In this document: in pieces, positions 26,313 through 35,926 of the stretch
Layout of the letters: each line of letters begins with the position of its first letter
Numbering within the stretch: the stretch's first letter is position 1
Source: Eubacterium multiforme
Lineage (GTDB): Bacteria > Bacillota > Clostridia > Clostridiales > Clostridiaceae
NCBI RefSeq assembly: GCF_030813415.1
Contig: NZ_JAUSUF010000001.1
Location: forward strand, 620,001 to 684,000
DNA length: 64,000 nucleotides
Direction: 5' to 3'
The notes under the pieces: model-generated
The model's input: the letters and a program-made list of their open reading frames with translations, nothing else
Told to the model about the DNA's origin: nothing
Database searches by the model: none
Program-made: the position numbers and the translations under genes

Positions 26313-27017
26313 CTATACACATTCATAAAGAGGTACTAAAGTTTCCCCTTTCATGAAATACATCTCTTCTCTTTTTATTTGAACAAAAGTTTCTTCATTA
26401 CAGTTAGTTGTATTATCTTTTATTAGCTTAACGAAAAGATCTGGTGCTAAATGTTCCCTACTTCCTGAGCTTATTAAAATATTTAATATAACTTCATTAT
26501 TTTCTACACAGTAATTAACTTCATGAACTAAAGGTTTTATATCAACTTCTCTTTCACCCTTTTTAGTTCTTTTAGTCATTACCCATTCTTTTTTTGCTAA
26601 AAGATTTTTCATCTCTTCTTCAAATTTTGATGTATCCTTATATTCCATTACTATTGTATATCTTGCAGCATCAATTAAAGCCATACCTTGAGGTAATTTT
26701 TTTTCATTAGGCTTTGGAGGTTCTATTCCTACTGCTTTTAAAAATTTTATTCCACTTACAGTACTTTTATTTAGTCTATCTATTATTTCATCTTCATTAA
26801 CTTTCTCTTTAAAAACTACATCCATATATTCTCCACTTGAGAATACTCCAACTGATAATGGTTGGGCTATTGATAGAGACATATGTGGATTAAATCCCTT
26901 TGAATAATCTACTGGAAGTTCTGATCTTCTAATAACTCTTTGTATTGTTCTCATTAAATCTAAGTGAGCAACAAATTTTATTTCTGCCTCTTTAGTAAAC
27001 TTTATTAGATATCGCAC
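26313..27017 (-). CDS. TIGR03936/DUF2344 family protein (radical-SAM-linked)
   Basis: This 234-residue protein of unknown function belongs to a family that is nearly always next to, or fused with, the radical SAM protein upstream. It starts VRYLIKFTKEAEIKFVAHLDLMRTIQRVIRRSELPV and continues GFNPHMSLSIAQPLSVG, both hallmarks of the family. The open frame extends to 27116, but this part overlaps the upstream gene in another frame and has no family similarity. A GTG at 27017 with GGGAAG upstream is preferred, giving a 26-bp overlap. The tight linkage to the radical SAM gene and RNase G suggests a shared RNA-related role, which is inference. Confidence 0.85.
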   Translation of the reverse strand: MRYLIKFTKEAEIKFVAHLDLMRTIQRVIRRSELPVDYSKGFNPHMSLSIAQPLSVGVFSSGEYMDVVFKEKVNEDEIIDRLNKSTVSGIKFLKAVGIEPPKPNEKKLPQGMALIDAARYTIVMEYKDTSKFEEEMKNLLAKKEWVMTKRTKKGEREVDIKPLVHEVNYCVENNEVILNILISSGSREHLAPDLFVKLIKDNTTNCNEETFVQIKREEMYFMKGETLVPLYECV

Positions 27018-28857
27018 CTTCAAAACACTTCCCTTCTTTAAAATTAACGTTAATTCCACATCCTGTACAACCTTTTCTGCAGTTTTGAGTAAGTTCAACA
27101 TTTTTTGCCTTTTCATTTTCTCTAACTAGATATGATCTATTAACTCCAATATCAATGAAATCCCAAGGAAGTATTTCATCATAGCTTCTTTCTCTGTAAG
27201 TATAGAAATCTCCATCTACATTACATTCTTCTAATGCTTCCATCCAAGCATCAAATTTAAAGTATTCTGACCAGCCATCAAATTTACATCCCTTTTCAAA
27301 AGCTTTAATTAATACATCACAAAGCTTTCTATCTCCCCTTGCAAAAACAGCTTCCATATATGAAGTTTTTTGTGCATGATAATTGTAAACTATACTTCTT
27401 GATTTAATTGATCCTTTAACAGCATTAATCTTTTCATTTACAATTTCCATTTTCTCCATAGGAGCCCATTGGAATGGTGTAAATGGTTTTGGTACAAGTA
27501 TTGAAGTACTTACTGTAATTCTAAGACCTTTTTTCCTAACATCCTTTGGTATTTCATAATATTCATTTACCATTTTTTCTGCAAGTTCTCCAATTGCAGC
27601 ACAATCTTCTAACTTTTCATAAGGAAGTCCTATTATAAAGTAAAGCTTAATAGTGCTCCATCCATTTAAAAACGCACTCTTTGTAGCTTCAAGTATTCTC
27701 TCTTCAGTTAAACCTTTATTTATTACATCTCTCATTTTTTGAGAACCAGCCTCTGGTGCAAAAGTTAATCCTGTTTTTCTTACCTTTTGAATTTCCTTTA
27801 TTAAGTCAACTGAAAAAGCATCAACTCTTATTGATGGAAGAGCAATACCTACTTTATTACCTTCATGTTCTTCCATTAATCCATGTATAAGACCTTGAAT
27901 ATCTGAATGATCACATATACTTAATGATGCTAATGATATTTCTTGATATCCTGTTGATTTAACTAATTCTCTAGCTTGCTTCATTAATGTTTCTCTAGTT
28001 TTTTCTCTAACTGGTCTATAAATCATTCCAGCTTGACAGAATCTACAACCATTAGTACATCCTCTTGCAGTTTCTAAAACTATTCTATCGTGAACGACTT
28101 CTGTATAAGGTACTATCATATCTTCAATTGGAAATTCTACCTTATCAAAGTCTGTTACTATTCTCTTTTTAACAATTTTAGGCACATCATCATATTTTGG
28201 AGTAAATTCCTTTATTGTTCCATCTTCATTATAAGTTACATCATATAATGAAGGCACATATATACCTCTTATTTTGGAAATCTCTCTTAAGAATTCTTTT
28301 TTCTTACCCTTACCTTTATATTTAGCATATACATCTAAAACATCATTCATCATTTCTTCACCTTCACCAAGTTCAAAGAAATCAACAATGTCATATAAAG
28401 GTTCTGGATTATATGCACAAGGACCTCCAGCCATAACTATTGGCTCCTCTTCTCCTCTTTCTGATGCTCTAATTGTTATATTTGCCATATCAAGCATATT
28501 AAGTATGTTTGTATAACTCATTTCATATTGAAGAGTGAAACCTAAAATATCAAATTTATTTAATGAATCTTTAGTTTCTAAAGCATATAATTCTACATTA
28601 TGCTTTCTCATTTCTGCTTCCATATCTGGCCATGGTGCAAAAACTCTCTCACAATATGTGTCTTTTCTATTATTTATAGTATGATAAAGTATTCTTGTTC
28701 CTAAATGAGACATTCCTACTTCGTAAACATCTGGAAAACAAAAAGCAAATCTAATATCTACTTCTTTTGGGTCTTTAATTACTTGGTTTAATTCTCCACC
28801 AACATATCTTGCCGGTTTTTCAACCTTACATAAGATGTTATCTGAAATTTTATTCAT
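26992..28857 (-). CDS. TIGR03960 family radical SAM protein with B12-binding-like domain
   Basis: This 621-residue iron-sulfur enzyme has an N-terminal B12-binding-like domain (about 30-165). The radical SAM core holds GCTNGCRFCQAG with Cys267, Cys271 and Cys274 coordinating the 4Fe-4S cluster. The C-terminus carries a further cysteine set (CRKGCTGCG...C) that may bind a second cluster. The substrate is unknown. An overlap of 26 bp with the next gene indicates coupled translation. The cluster with DUF2344 and RNase G is conserved in Firmicutes and points to RNA or ribosome modification, but no reaction is established as far as I know. Confidence 0.9.
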   Translation of the reverse strand: MNKISDNILCKVEKPARYVGGELNQVIKDPKEVDIRFAFCFPDVYEVGMSHLGTRILYHTINNRKDTYCERVFAPWPDMEAEMRKHNVELYALETKDSLNKFDILGFTLQYEMSYTNILNMLDMANITIRASERGEEEPIVMAGGPCAYNPEPLYDIVDFFELGEGEEMMNDVLDVYAKYKGKGKKKEFLREISKIRGIYVPSLYDVTYNEDGTIKEFTPKYDDVPKIVKKRIVTDFDKVEFPIEDMIVPYTEVVHDRIVLETARGCTNGCRFCQAGMIYRPVREKTRETLMKQARELVKSTGYQEISLASLSICDHSDIQGLIHGLMEEHEGNKVGIALPSIRVDAFSVDLIKEIQKVRKTGLTFAPEAGSQKMRDVINKGLTEERILEATKSAFLNGWSTIKLYFIIGLPYEKLEDCAAIGELAEKMVNEYYEIPKDVRKKGLRITVSTSILVPKPFTPFQWAPMEKMEIVNEKINAVKGSIKSRSIVYNYHAQKTSYMEAVFARGDRKLCDVLIKAFEKGCKFDGWSEYFKFDAWMEALEECNVDGDFYTYRERSYDEILPWDFIDIGVNRSYLVRENEKAKNVELTQNCRKGCTGCGINVNFKEGKCFEGAISNKVY

Positions 28858-29139
28858 TAAATTACATCCTCCTAAAAATTACTATGTATATAGTTAAATT
28901 AAGTTATTCTCCATATACATCCCTATATTCTAGCATAAATTAAAATTTTGTTCTACTAAAAAACTAGTGTCCGTATCTTTGTTTAATTATATTATTTTTT
29001 TAATTTAATTTATAAAATCAGCTATAAGATTTTAAAATTTATAAAAATAATTTCATTTCATGGTATATTATGGTATATTTATATTAAATGGATTATTTAT
29101 ACAAAATTTAATATTTAACAAAAAGGGGGAGGATTTTTT

Positions 29140-29544
29140 ATGGAAAATGAAAAAAATCAAAAAATAGGTGGTGGGCTTTTAACACTTATAATTTTTCAAA
29201 TTATCTCATCAACTTTTGGAATTATACAATTTATATTAATGTTGCTGCCGAAAACTAAAGATCTTTTTAACAATAAATATTATGAAAAAATAATTTCTAA
29301 TCCTACTTTAGTAGTTATTTTATTAATTTTTACTTGTTTAACTTTAATCTCAATGATATTTTTATTATTTAAAAATGTTATTGGAATTTATATATATTTT
29401 GTTGTAACTGCATTAAGTATAATTCAATCAATTATATTTAATGGTTTCTCAAAATATATATTTATTTCATTAATTTTCCCTGCATTAATGGCATTTTTAA
29501 TATACAGGAAAAAACATATTTTCGGATTAGGCGTAACAGCTTAA
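29140..29544 (+). CDS. Small membrane protein of unknown function
   Basis: This 134-residue protein contains four hydrophobic segments (about 14-36, 50-75, 78-97 and 100-120) and a short charged start. It shows no motif I can assign. The SD (GGGGGAGG) is strong, and a long perfect palindrome after it acts as terminator, so it is a real single-gene unit. It diverges from the radical SAM gene. Confidence 0.75.
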   Translation: MENEKNQKIGGGLLTLIIFQIISSTFGIIQFILMLLPKTKDLFNNKYYEKIISNPTLVVILLIFTCLTLISMIFLLFKNVIGIYIYFVVTALSIIQSIIFNGFSKYIFISLIFPALMAFLIYRKKHIFGLGVTA

Positions 29545-29583
29545 TATAAAAGCTTAATATAAATTGTACATACTTAACTTAAC

Positions 29584-29629
29584 AAAAATTATAGGACTTA
29601 GAAAATATTTTCTAAGTCCTATAATTTTT
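29584..29629. terminator. Bidirectional terminator, perfect 23-bp palindrome
   Basis: AAAAATTATAGGACTTAG arms form a 46-nt perfect palindrome ending in TTTTT on both strands. It lies between two converging units. Confidence 0.88.
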
Positions 29630-29674
29630 AATTTTATTATTTTTTATAAACGCTTTAATATATTAAAATATTTA

Positions 29675-30859
29675 TTATCTATAAATAGCCTTTATAGGAT
29701 CTAATTTACATGCATTATATGCAGGAATTACACCAAATACAACTCCTTCTATTATAGAAATCAAAGTTGCTCCTATAAATGTTCCAAGTGTAAGAACAGG
29801 AGGAAATGGTAAAAATGCCCCTGCAAGTTTTGCAATTAAATATCCAACTAATATTCCTATTAATCCACCTATTGAGGTTACTAATATTGCTTCAAAAAGA
29901 AATTGTAATAATATGCTGCTTGGCTTTGCACCAATTGCCCTTCTTATTCCAATTTCCCTTTTTCTTTCAGATACAGAAACATACATAATATTCATTACTC
30001 CAATACCACCTACAAGTAGAGAAATTCCTGTAATGAAGGCAATAAACTTAGTTAGCCCTCCTATTATATCTTCAAACTTTTTTGTAATTTCTTGTGGATC
30101 TTGAAGCTTATATTCTCCCTGAATATTACCATGACTAGATTCTAAATATTTCTTTACATCATTAAAAACAGTTTCCTTCTTATAACCTTGTTTAACAAAA
30201 ACATCTAATGACCCTATAGTATCCTGTGATTCCATACTATCTTTTGATGTCTTTGATATGTAACTTGATGTTGGTCCAAAGGTCATTCCTTTTTCTTCTG
30301 GAAGTATACCTATTACTTCATAATTAGTACCATTTATAGTAACTGCCTTTCCTATTCCATCACTTATTGGATTAAAAAGATTTTTTGCAGTGCTATACTG
30401 TAATACTATACGCTTTTCATTTTCTTCTCCTTTTTTAAACCATCTACCATATTCAACCTTTTTAGTTTTTCCATCATAAGCATCAATTAAAGCCATTTCA
30501 CTTTTATTAAAATATCCTATCTGACCTGCTGAAAAGGTAAATCCTCCAAAACCACCTTTAGAAGGTTCTGCTTTTTCAACTCCTGGAATGTTTTTTATTC
30601 CATAAATATCTGACTTAGAAAAGGGTTCTAAAAGTTTTATACTTGCCTCTGAATTTTCTGGTTTAAAATAAACATTTATTTTATTTGCATTTACATCTTC
30701 TGATGATTTAACAACATAATCTTTAAATCCATTTCCTACAGAAAGTATAGCAACAACAGAGCTTATACCAATTATTATGCCAATCATAGTAAGGAATGTT
30801 CTTAATTTATGAAATCTTAAACTGGAAATTGCAGTTTTTATTAAATTAATTATTGACAT
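29675..30859 (-). CDS. MacB-like ABC transporter permease (FtsX family)
   Basis: This 394-residue permease has one N-terminal membrane helix (about 20-42), a large extracellular MacB-type core (about 45-265), then three helices (about 270-295, 315-340 and 355-378), the usual MacB/FtsX layout. Its neighbours are an ATPase gene (14-bp overlap) and an adaptor gene. It should form an export or mechanotransmission complex in the membrane for peptides, antibiotics or lipids. The substrate cannot be told from sequence. In Gram-positives there is no TolC, so the adaptor works within the envelope. Confidence 0.88.
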   Translation of the reverse strand: MSIINLIKTAISSLRFHKLRTFLTMIGIIIGISSVVAILSVGNGFKDYVVKSSEDVNANKINVYFKPENSEASIKLLEPFSKSDIYGIKNIPGVEKAEPSKGGFGGFTFSAGQIGYFNKSEMALIDAYDGKTKKVEYGRWFKKGEENEKRIVLQYSTAKNLFNPISDGIGKAVTINGTNYEVIGILPEEKGMTFGPTSSYISKTSKDSMESQDTIGSLDVFVKQGYKKETVFNDVKKYLESSHGNIQGEYKLQDPQEITKKFEDIIGGLTKFIAFITGISLLVGGIGVMNIMYVSVSERKREIGIRRAIGAKPSSILLQFLFEAILVTSIGGLIGILVGYLIAKLAGAFLPFPPVLTLGTFIGATLISIIEGVVFGVIPAYNACKLDPIKAIYR

Positions 30860-31541
30860 ATTCCATCCCCTTTGTTAATACTCCATCTTTTACACGGATT
30901 ACTTTATTAGCATATTTAACTAAATCCTCATCATGAGTTACCATAATTATTGTTTTCTTTTCTTCATTTAGTCTTTTTAGTATACTCATAATCTCTATTC
31001 CTGTTGTACTATCTAAGGCTCCTGTTGGTTCATCTGCAAAAATTACATAAGGATTATTTATTAAAGCTCTAGCAATGGCAACACGTTGCTGCTGACCTCC
31101 AGATAACTCTAAAGGAAATTGATTCTTTTTATCTAAAAGTCCAACCATCTCTAAATATTTATCTATAGCTTCATCTCTTTTCTTTTTTGAAACATTTCCG
31201 CTATAAAGAAGTGGTATTTCTACATTCTTACCAATACTTATAGAATTTATTAAGTGAAATTGTTGAAATATAAATCCCATATATTTATTTCTAACTTCTG
31301 CTTTAGTATTTTCCTTTAAATTACTTACTTCTTCGCCATTAAATATATATTTACCATCATCAAATCCATCTAATAATCCAAGTATATTAAGTAATGTTGT
31401 TTTTCCACTACCAGACTTACCCATTATCATAACAAAGTCTCCCTGCTCTATATTAAGATTTATATCTTTTAAAGCATGGAACTTATCTTTTCCTAATTTA
31501 TAATATTTATTTAAATTATTTATTTCTATAATATTACTCAA
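30846..31541 (-). CDS. MacB/LolD-type ABC transporter ATPase
   Basis: This 231-residue ATPase powers the permease gene downstream. It has Walker A GKSGSGKTT (about 41-49), the LSGGQQQRVAIARAL signature, Walker B VIFADEPTGALD and a switch His in MVTHDEDL. These match the LolD/MacB branch, including the TGALD segment. It overlaps the adaptor gene by 8 bp and the permease gene by 14 bp, so the three genes are one operon. Confidence 0.92.
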   Translation of the reverse strand: MSNIIEINNLNKYYKLGKDKFHALKDINLNIEQGDFVMIMGKSGSGKTTLLNILGLLDGFDDGKYIFNGEEVSNLKENTKAEVRNKYMGFIFQQFHLINSISIGKNVEIPLLYSGNVSKKKRDEAIDKYLEMVGLLDKKNQFPLELSGGQQQRVAIARALINNPYVIFADEPTGALDSTTGIEIMSILKRLNEEKKTIIMVTHDEDLVKYANKVIRVKDGVLTKGMEYVNN

Positions 31542-32664
31542 CAGACATCCCTTCTTTCATATTATAGTCTGCATTAGATATTATCTCATCACCTGAAACA
31601 AGACCACTGTTAACTATAACAACATCATCATTTCCTTTCTTTGATGAATAAGTTATTACCTGTTTAACTAGCTTTCCATCTACTTTTTTGAATACATAAG
31701 ATTCATCACCATTTTTTAATACTGCCTTTTTAGGAATTTCAATTGGCTTATCATCTAAATTAATAGATCCTTGTACATGGAATCCATTTGTTAAACCCTT
31801 TTGAGTATCTAATTCTATATTAACTTCATAATATGACATATTATTATTATTTCCTTGGCCTACTCCCTTAGCAGCTACATCCATTCCCCCTGAATTAGTA
31901 GGTGTATCAGAAACCTTTGATATTTTTCCTTTAATCTTTTTATTAGTAGCTACTATTGTTATGTCAACATCTTGATTTTTCTTAAGTCTTGGCTGGTCCT
32001 TTTCATTTACTGTTCCATTCATATAAAAATCAGTTGACTCTATTGTTATGTATGGTGAAGCCATATTATTTTTTGAATTTGAATTATGTAGTATTACCTT
32101 TCCACTTATAGGAGCTGTTATTGTCTTGTATTCCTTATCCTTTAAGGACTTTATTTGTTTTTCATAAAGGTTAATTTGACTGTCTATACTTTCTGTTGAA
32201 ATTTCTTGTGCATTTCCCATTGGAACATTTTTTCCAGCAATGCTTCCTGGATTTTTAGCACTTTCTTTCTTAAGCTCTTCTAATTGCTTTTTACTGCTTT
32301 CCTTTTGTTTTAATAATTCTTTCTTTTGATTCTTTGCAGTTTCTAATTGCAGCTCAATTTGATCAACTTGTGCATTTACTTTATCATCTTTATAAACAAA
32401 TAGATTATCACCTTTTTTAACTATTTGATCATTTTTTACAAAAACTTTATCTACATTACCTTTACTTGGATCTAGATATATTTCCTTTGTCTTTTCAGGT
32501 TCTATAACTCCATTTACGAAAACTTTTTCTACTGAAGGTACAGTATATGTTTCCATAGAAGATGTTTTTCCTTTATCCATACTTTTCTTTAAAAAGTAAA
32601 GACCTGTAGTTGATGCTATAATTATTACAGCAATTACTATAATAATTACATACTTTTTCTTCAT
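31534..32664 (-). CDS. MacA/HlyD-like membrane-fusion (adaptor) protein
   Basis: This 376-residue protein has an N-terminal membrane helix (about 5-24), a lipoyl/barrel-sandwich split by a coiled-coil hairpin (about 95-155, rich in Lys and Glu) and beta domains to about 370. This is the RND/MacA periplasmic adaptor family, and it is the first gene of the efflux operon. The SD is AAGGAGG. It would link the permease to the outer envelope and could sense or present substrate. Confidence 0.88.
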   Translation of the reverse strand: MKKKYVIIIVIAVIIIASTTGLYFLKKSMDKGKTSSMETYTVPSVEKVFVNGVIEPEKTKEIYLDPSKGNVDKVFVKNDQIVKKGDNLFVYKDDKVNAQVDQIELQLETAKNQKKELLKQKESSKKQLEELKKESAKNPGSIAGKNVPMGNAQEISTESIDSQINLYEKQIKSLKDKEYKTITAPISGKVILHNSNSKNNMASPYITIESTDFYMNGTVNEKDQPRLKKNQDVDITIVATNKKIKGKISKVSDTPTNSGGMDVAAKGVGQGNNNNMSYYEVNIELDTQKGLTNGFHVQGSINLDDKPIEIPKKAVLKNGDESYVFKKVDGKLVKQVITYSSKKGNDDVVIVNSGLVSGDEIISNADYNMKEGMSVE

Positions 32665-32763
32665 ACAATCCCTCCTTCTAAAAAATAACTCATTATAAGA
32701 ATATCATATTTTTTCTGTAATTACTGTAAAATTTTATATTTTTTTCATAAATTTATTTAATAC

Positions 32764-32885
32764 ATTTAAATTTAAGGCTATGTTTTAAAAGAGCATTAAT
32801 TACATACAACTATAAGACATTCTTAATATCTTAAGAGCTATATAAAATCACTCCTTACATAAAACATAGCCAATTTTAAATAAAT
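32764..32885. repeat. Long inverted-repeat element, MITE-like or structured RNA
   Basis: A 12-nt arm (GGCTATGTTTTA at 32776-32787) reappears inverted at 32860-32871, with weaker matching ATTTAAA-type flanks outside, so the ends resemble terminal inverted repeats of about 22 bp around a 72-nt core. The core has no open frame. It lies between the spoIVFB-like gene and macA-like gene. A target-site duplication was not seen. Confidence 0.4.
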
Positions 32886-32956
32886 ATAACCTTTTATTTC
32901 TAAATATCTTTTAATAATTAAAGTAATTTCTAAAAACATAAATACTAAATGAATTC

Positions 32957-33814
32957 CTAAGATATTTCATTTAAAATATTTATATATTCTTCTAAAGTTA
33001 TATTCCCATAATTTTTAAGTCCTTCCAAAAGCTCATCTTCATGAATTATTTTAAGAAGCTTAAGTTCCTCATCTAGTATATAAAATGTATTGAATTTACT
33101 TTTATCTACCATTCTCATTACATTAAGTAGCTCATTTTTATAAAATACTGAAATTGTTTTATTTTCAATAAAATTATACTTTTCAAGTTTTCTTCTCTTT
33201 TTAATAATATCTCCCATTATTATATACATTGTCCACTTTTTTTCTAATATAGTAGAATATATTATTAATATTCCAATTAAAAATAAGCTTATATTTACTC
33301 TATGTAAAAATACCATGAAGAAAAACAATACTATAAAACAAGTTGAAGAAAAATAGCTTACATAAGTAGTTATTTTCTTAGCTTTTATATATGAAATATA
33401 TTTTGAAAGTATTATTTCTAAAATTCTTGAGCCATCCAAAGGATAAGAAGGAATTAAATTAAATATACAAAGACTAAAGTTAATGCTATAACAAACTTCT
33501 AATAAATTAAAAGAGGTTATTTTATATAGTCCATATAAAACTACTCCTAAAAACAAATTCATAGCCGGTCCACTTAAATAAAGTATAAATTTTTCTCTAT
33601 CTAAAAGGTCTTCAACATCTGTAATTTCAGCCTTTGCTCCAGTCAAGCCAAGTTCTAAGGAAGAAAGCTTACATCCTAATCTGTTTCCAACAAAAATATG
33701 TGTAAATTCATGAAGTATTATAGATACAACTCCAATTAAAATCTTACTTTCAAAACTAATTGCAAGTAATAATAATATAAGTTCTACAATAATTAATTTA
33801 TAAGATTTTTTCAT
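32957..33814 (-). CDS. SpoIVFB-like M50 site-2 membrane metalloprotease
   Basis: This 285-residue intramembrane protease has zinc-binding HEFTH (His35-Glu36-His39) in a membrane helix, and the third ligand Asp127 in IPSYPLDGSR. Several hydrophobic helices (about 8-40, 80-100, 108-125, 150-190) come before a C-terminal CBS-like portion. This is the layout of SpoIVFB, which cleaves pro-sigma-K in sporulating Bacillus. The gene follows a small membrane protein in the SpoIVFA position. Whether the substrate is pro-sigma-K here is inference. Confidence 0.85.
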   Translation of the reverse strand: MKKSYKLIIVELILLLLAISFESKILIGVVSIILHEFTHIFVGNRLGCKLSSLELGLTGAKAEITDVEDLLDREKFILYLSGPAMNLFLGVVLYGLYKITSFNLLEVCYSINFSLCIFNLIPSYPLDGSRILEIILSKYISYIKAKKITTYVSYFSSTCFIVLFFFMVFLHRVNISLFLIGILIIYSTILEKKWTMYIIMGDIIKKRRKLEKYNFIENKTISVFYKNELLNVMRMVDKSKFNTFYILDEELKLLKIIHEDELLEGLKNYGNITLEEYINILNEIS

Positions 33815-33837
33815 TTAAAACTCCAAAACATCACTTC

Positions 33838-34182
33838 TTATACATCTTTTTTATTTTCAATTAATTTTTTCTTAAATTCATTAAAAGCATTAAGAACTTT
33901 AGAATGATCTAAATTATATTCCTTTGCTATAACTTCCTTTGCATTTGAATAAACTTTATTCCCCTTATCATAAGGCAAGTATTTTAAAGCCATCATTAAA
34001 ACAATTAATGTTAAAGCTCCTATAAATTGAATATATAATACCTTTAACATTCCTCCCTTCTTTTTTCTTTTTCCGCCATAAGAGTTTCTTTCTCTTTCTT
34101 TATAATCAAAGGATTTATATCTGTTATTTTTTCCTCTTAAGTTTTCATAATAATTCTCATATAACCCTTTATAACTTCCCAT
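33838..34182 (-). CDS. Small single-pass membrane protein, candidate SpoIVFA-like partner
   Basis: This 114-residue protein has a hydrophilic, Lys/Tyr/Asn-rich cytoplasmic start (1-45), one membrane helix (about 48-68) and a charged outer tail (about 70-114). SpoIVFA of Bacillus has the same position before spoIVFB and one membrane helix, but it also has a LytM/M23-like domain, which is missing here. So the SpoIVFA link is from position and topology only. Three nearby ATGs exist; 34182 has the best spacing to AAGGAG. The gap to spoIVFB is 23 bp. Confidence 0.65.
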   Translation of the reverse strand: MGSYKGLYENYYENLRGKNNRYKSFDYKERERNSYGGKRKKKGGMLKVLYIQFIGALTLIVLMMALKYLPYDKGNKVYSNAKEVIAKEYNLDHSKVLNAFNEFKKKLIENKKDV

Positions 34183-34417
34183 CATATCTCCTTTCATTTG
34201 TTACTTCTATTACTTTATTTATATTTCTTAAATATATGTTTTATGAAAATATATATTTTTAAACTTAACTTATAACCATTAGCTATAATGTTTTATTTCT
34301 ATTAATAATGTAAATGTATTATGTATTATATTGAACTTAAGTAACATTAGTAATAAACTTTTATAGTAAACGTTATCTGTGGTAAATATAATAATAACCT
34401 TTTAAAGGAGTGAAATT

Positions 34418-35908
34418 ATGTTAACTAAAAAAATCTCTAAATTTCTTGTAATGACTTCAATAACCTTTGGTTGTTTGTTAGGCCCATTAGCTTTAAATGC
34501 TTTTGCCTGCACAACTGTAGTTGCTGGAAAATCAGCTACTGCCGATGGTTCAACTATTGCAGCTCGTAATGAGGATGCAAAAACTGCTTGGGATAAAAGA
34601 TTTGTTGTACACCCTAGAAAAACATCAAGAACACATAAAACTTATAAATCAAAAGGAAATGGATTTACATGTACTCTACCAAAAGTACAGTACAAATATA
34701 CAGCAACTCCTGAATGGACCCAAAAAGATGGACAATTTGAAGAAGATGGAATTAATGAATATGGAGTTGCAATGAGTGCTACTGAAAGTGCTACTGCAAA
34801 TGAAAAAACTTTAAAGGCTGACCCTTTAATAAAAAATGGTATAGGGGAAGACTCTATGGTTTCTGTAATCTTGCCTTACATAAAAAGTGCAAGAGAAGGT
34901 GTTGAAAGACTTGGTAAAATAGTAGAAAAGAAAGGTTCTGCTGAAGTTAATGGCGTTATCTTCTCTGATAAAAAAGAAGTTTGGTATATGGAAATAGGTT
35001 CAGGTCATCATTGGGTTGCAACAAGAGTTCCTGATTCTTGCTATGCTGTAATTCCAAATAAATTATGTATAGATAAAGTAAATTTAAAAGATAAAAAGAA
35101 TTTTTTAGGTTCAAAAAATTTAGTTAAATTTGCAAAAGAAAAAGGATTATATAATCCTAAAGTAGATAAATATTTTAGCTTCAAAAAAGCATTTGGAACT
35201 AACAATGCTGAAGATGCTAAATATAATAATCCTAGAATTTGGGATGGTCAAAGAATTTTAACTCCATCTGTAAAGCAAAAAATTACTGATAAAGATTTTA
35301 AAATGTTTATGAAACCTGATAATAAAATAAAGATTTCTGATGTAGAAAAAGTTTTAAGATCTCACTTTAATGGAACTGAATATGACCCTTATGGTAAATA
35401 TGTTGGTAAATATAGACCTATAAATGTAGCTTACACAATGGAATCTCATATTTTACAATGCAGACCAAACTTACCAAGTGATATTGGTTGCATTCATTGG
35501 TTAGCTCTTGGAGTACCAGAAACTAGTGTTTATGTTCCTTTTTATTCAGGAATAAATCAAACTCCAAAAGCTTATAGAGAAGGTACAGATACTCCTGACT
35601 TCACTTCAGCTTATTGGGTTTATAGAACAACAGGTGCATTAACTACACCTTATTATTCTGAATATTTAAGTAAATATACTAAGCCCCAATTAGCTGCTAT
35701 AGAAAATAAATTAACTTCTAGCTTAAAAGAAAGTGATAAACATGCATTAAAACTTTATAAGAGAAATAGTAGAAAAGCTGAAGATTATATGACTAGACAT
35801 TGTACAAAAATGGCTGAATACTCATTAAAGAAAACTACTGAATTAAACCAAACATTAATAAAGGCAACTACAGCTAAAACACCTGTTCATCATAATTCAG
35901 ATTTATAA
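34418..35908 (+). CDS. Secreted C69-family dipeptidase (PepD type)
   Basis: This 496-residue peptidase belongs to the C69 N-terminal-nucleophile family, which releases dipeptides. The signal peptide ends LNAFA, and the next residue, Cys31 in CTTVVAGKSATADGSTIAARNED, is the expected nucleophile. Signal peptidase cleavage would therefore make the active enzyme directly, with no separate propeptide. The length and C-terminal alpha/beta regions fit PepD-type members. The SD is AAAGGAG. It is a single-gene unit on the plus strand with tandem hairpins after it, and probably feeds peptides to the cell. Confidence 0.88.
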   Translation: MLTKKISKFLVMTSITFGCLLGPLALNAFACTTVVAGKSATADGSTIAARNEDAKTAWDKRFVVHPRKTSRTHKTYKSKGNGFTCTLPKVQYKYTATPEWTQKDGQFEEDGINEYGVAMSATESATANEKTLKADPLIKNGIGEDSMVSVILPYIKSAREGVERLGKIVEKKGSAEVNGVIFSDKKEVWYMEIGSGHHWVATRVPDSCYAVIPNKLCIDKVNLKDKKNFLGSKNLVKFAKEKGLYNPKVDKYFSFKKAFGTNNAEDAKYNNPRIWDGQRILTPSVKQKITDKDFKMFMKPDNKIKISDVEKVLRSHFNGTEYDPYGKYVGKYRPINVAYTMESHILQCRPNLPSDIGCIHWLALGVPETSVYVPFYSGINQTPKAYREGTDTPDFTSAYWVYRTTGALTTPYYSEYLSKYTKPQLAAIENKLTSSLKESDKHALKLYKRNSRKAEDYMTRHCTKMAEYSLKKTTELNQTLIKATTAKTPVHHNSDL

Positions 35909-35926
35909 TCTTATTAGTATTAAAGG

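Noticed and set aside
27018..27116. Extended N-terminus of the DUF2344-type protein
   Set aside because: These 33 codons overlap the end of the radical SAM gene in another frame and match nothing in the family; a GTG start at 27017 fits better.
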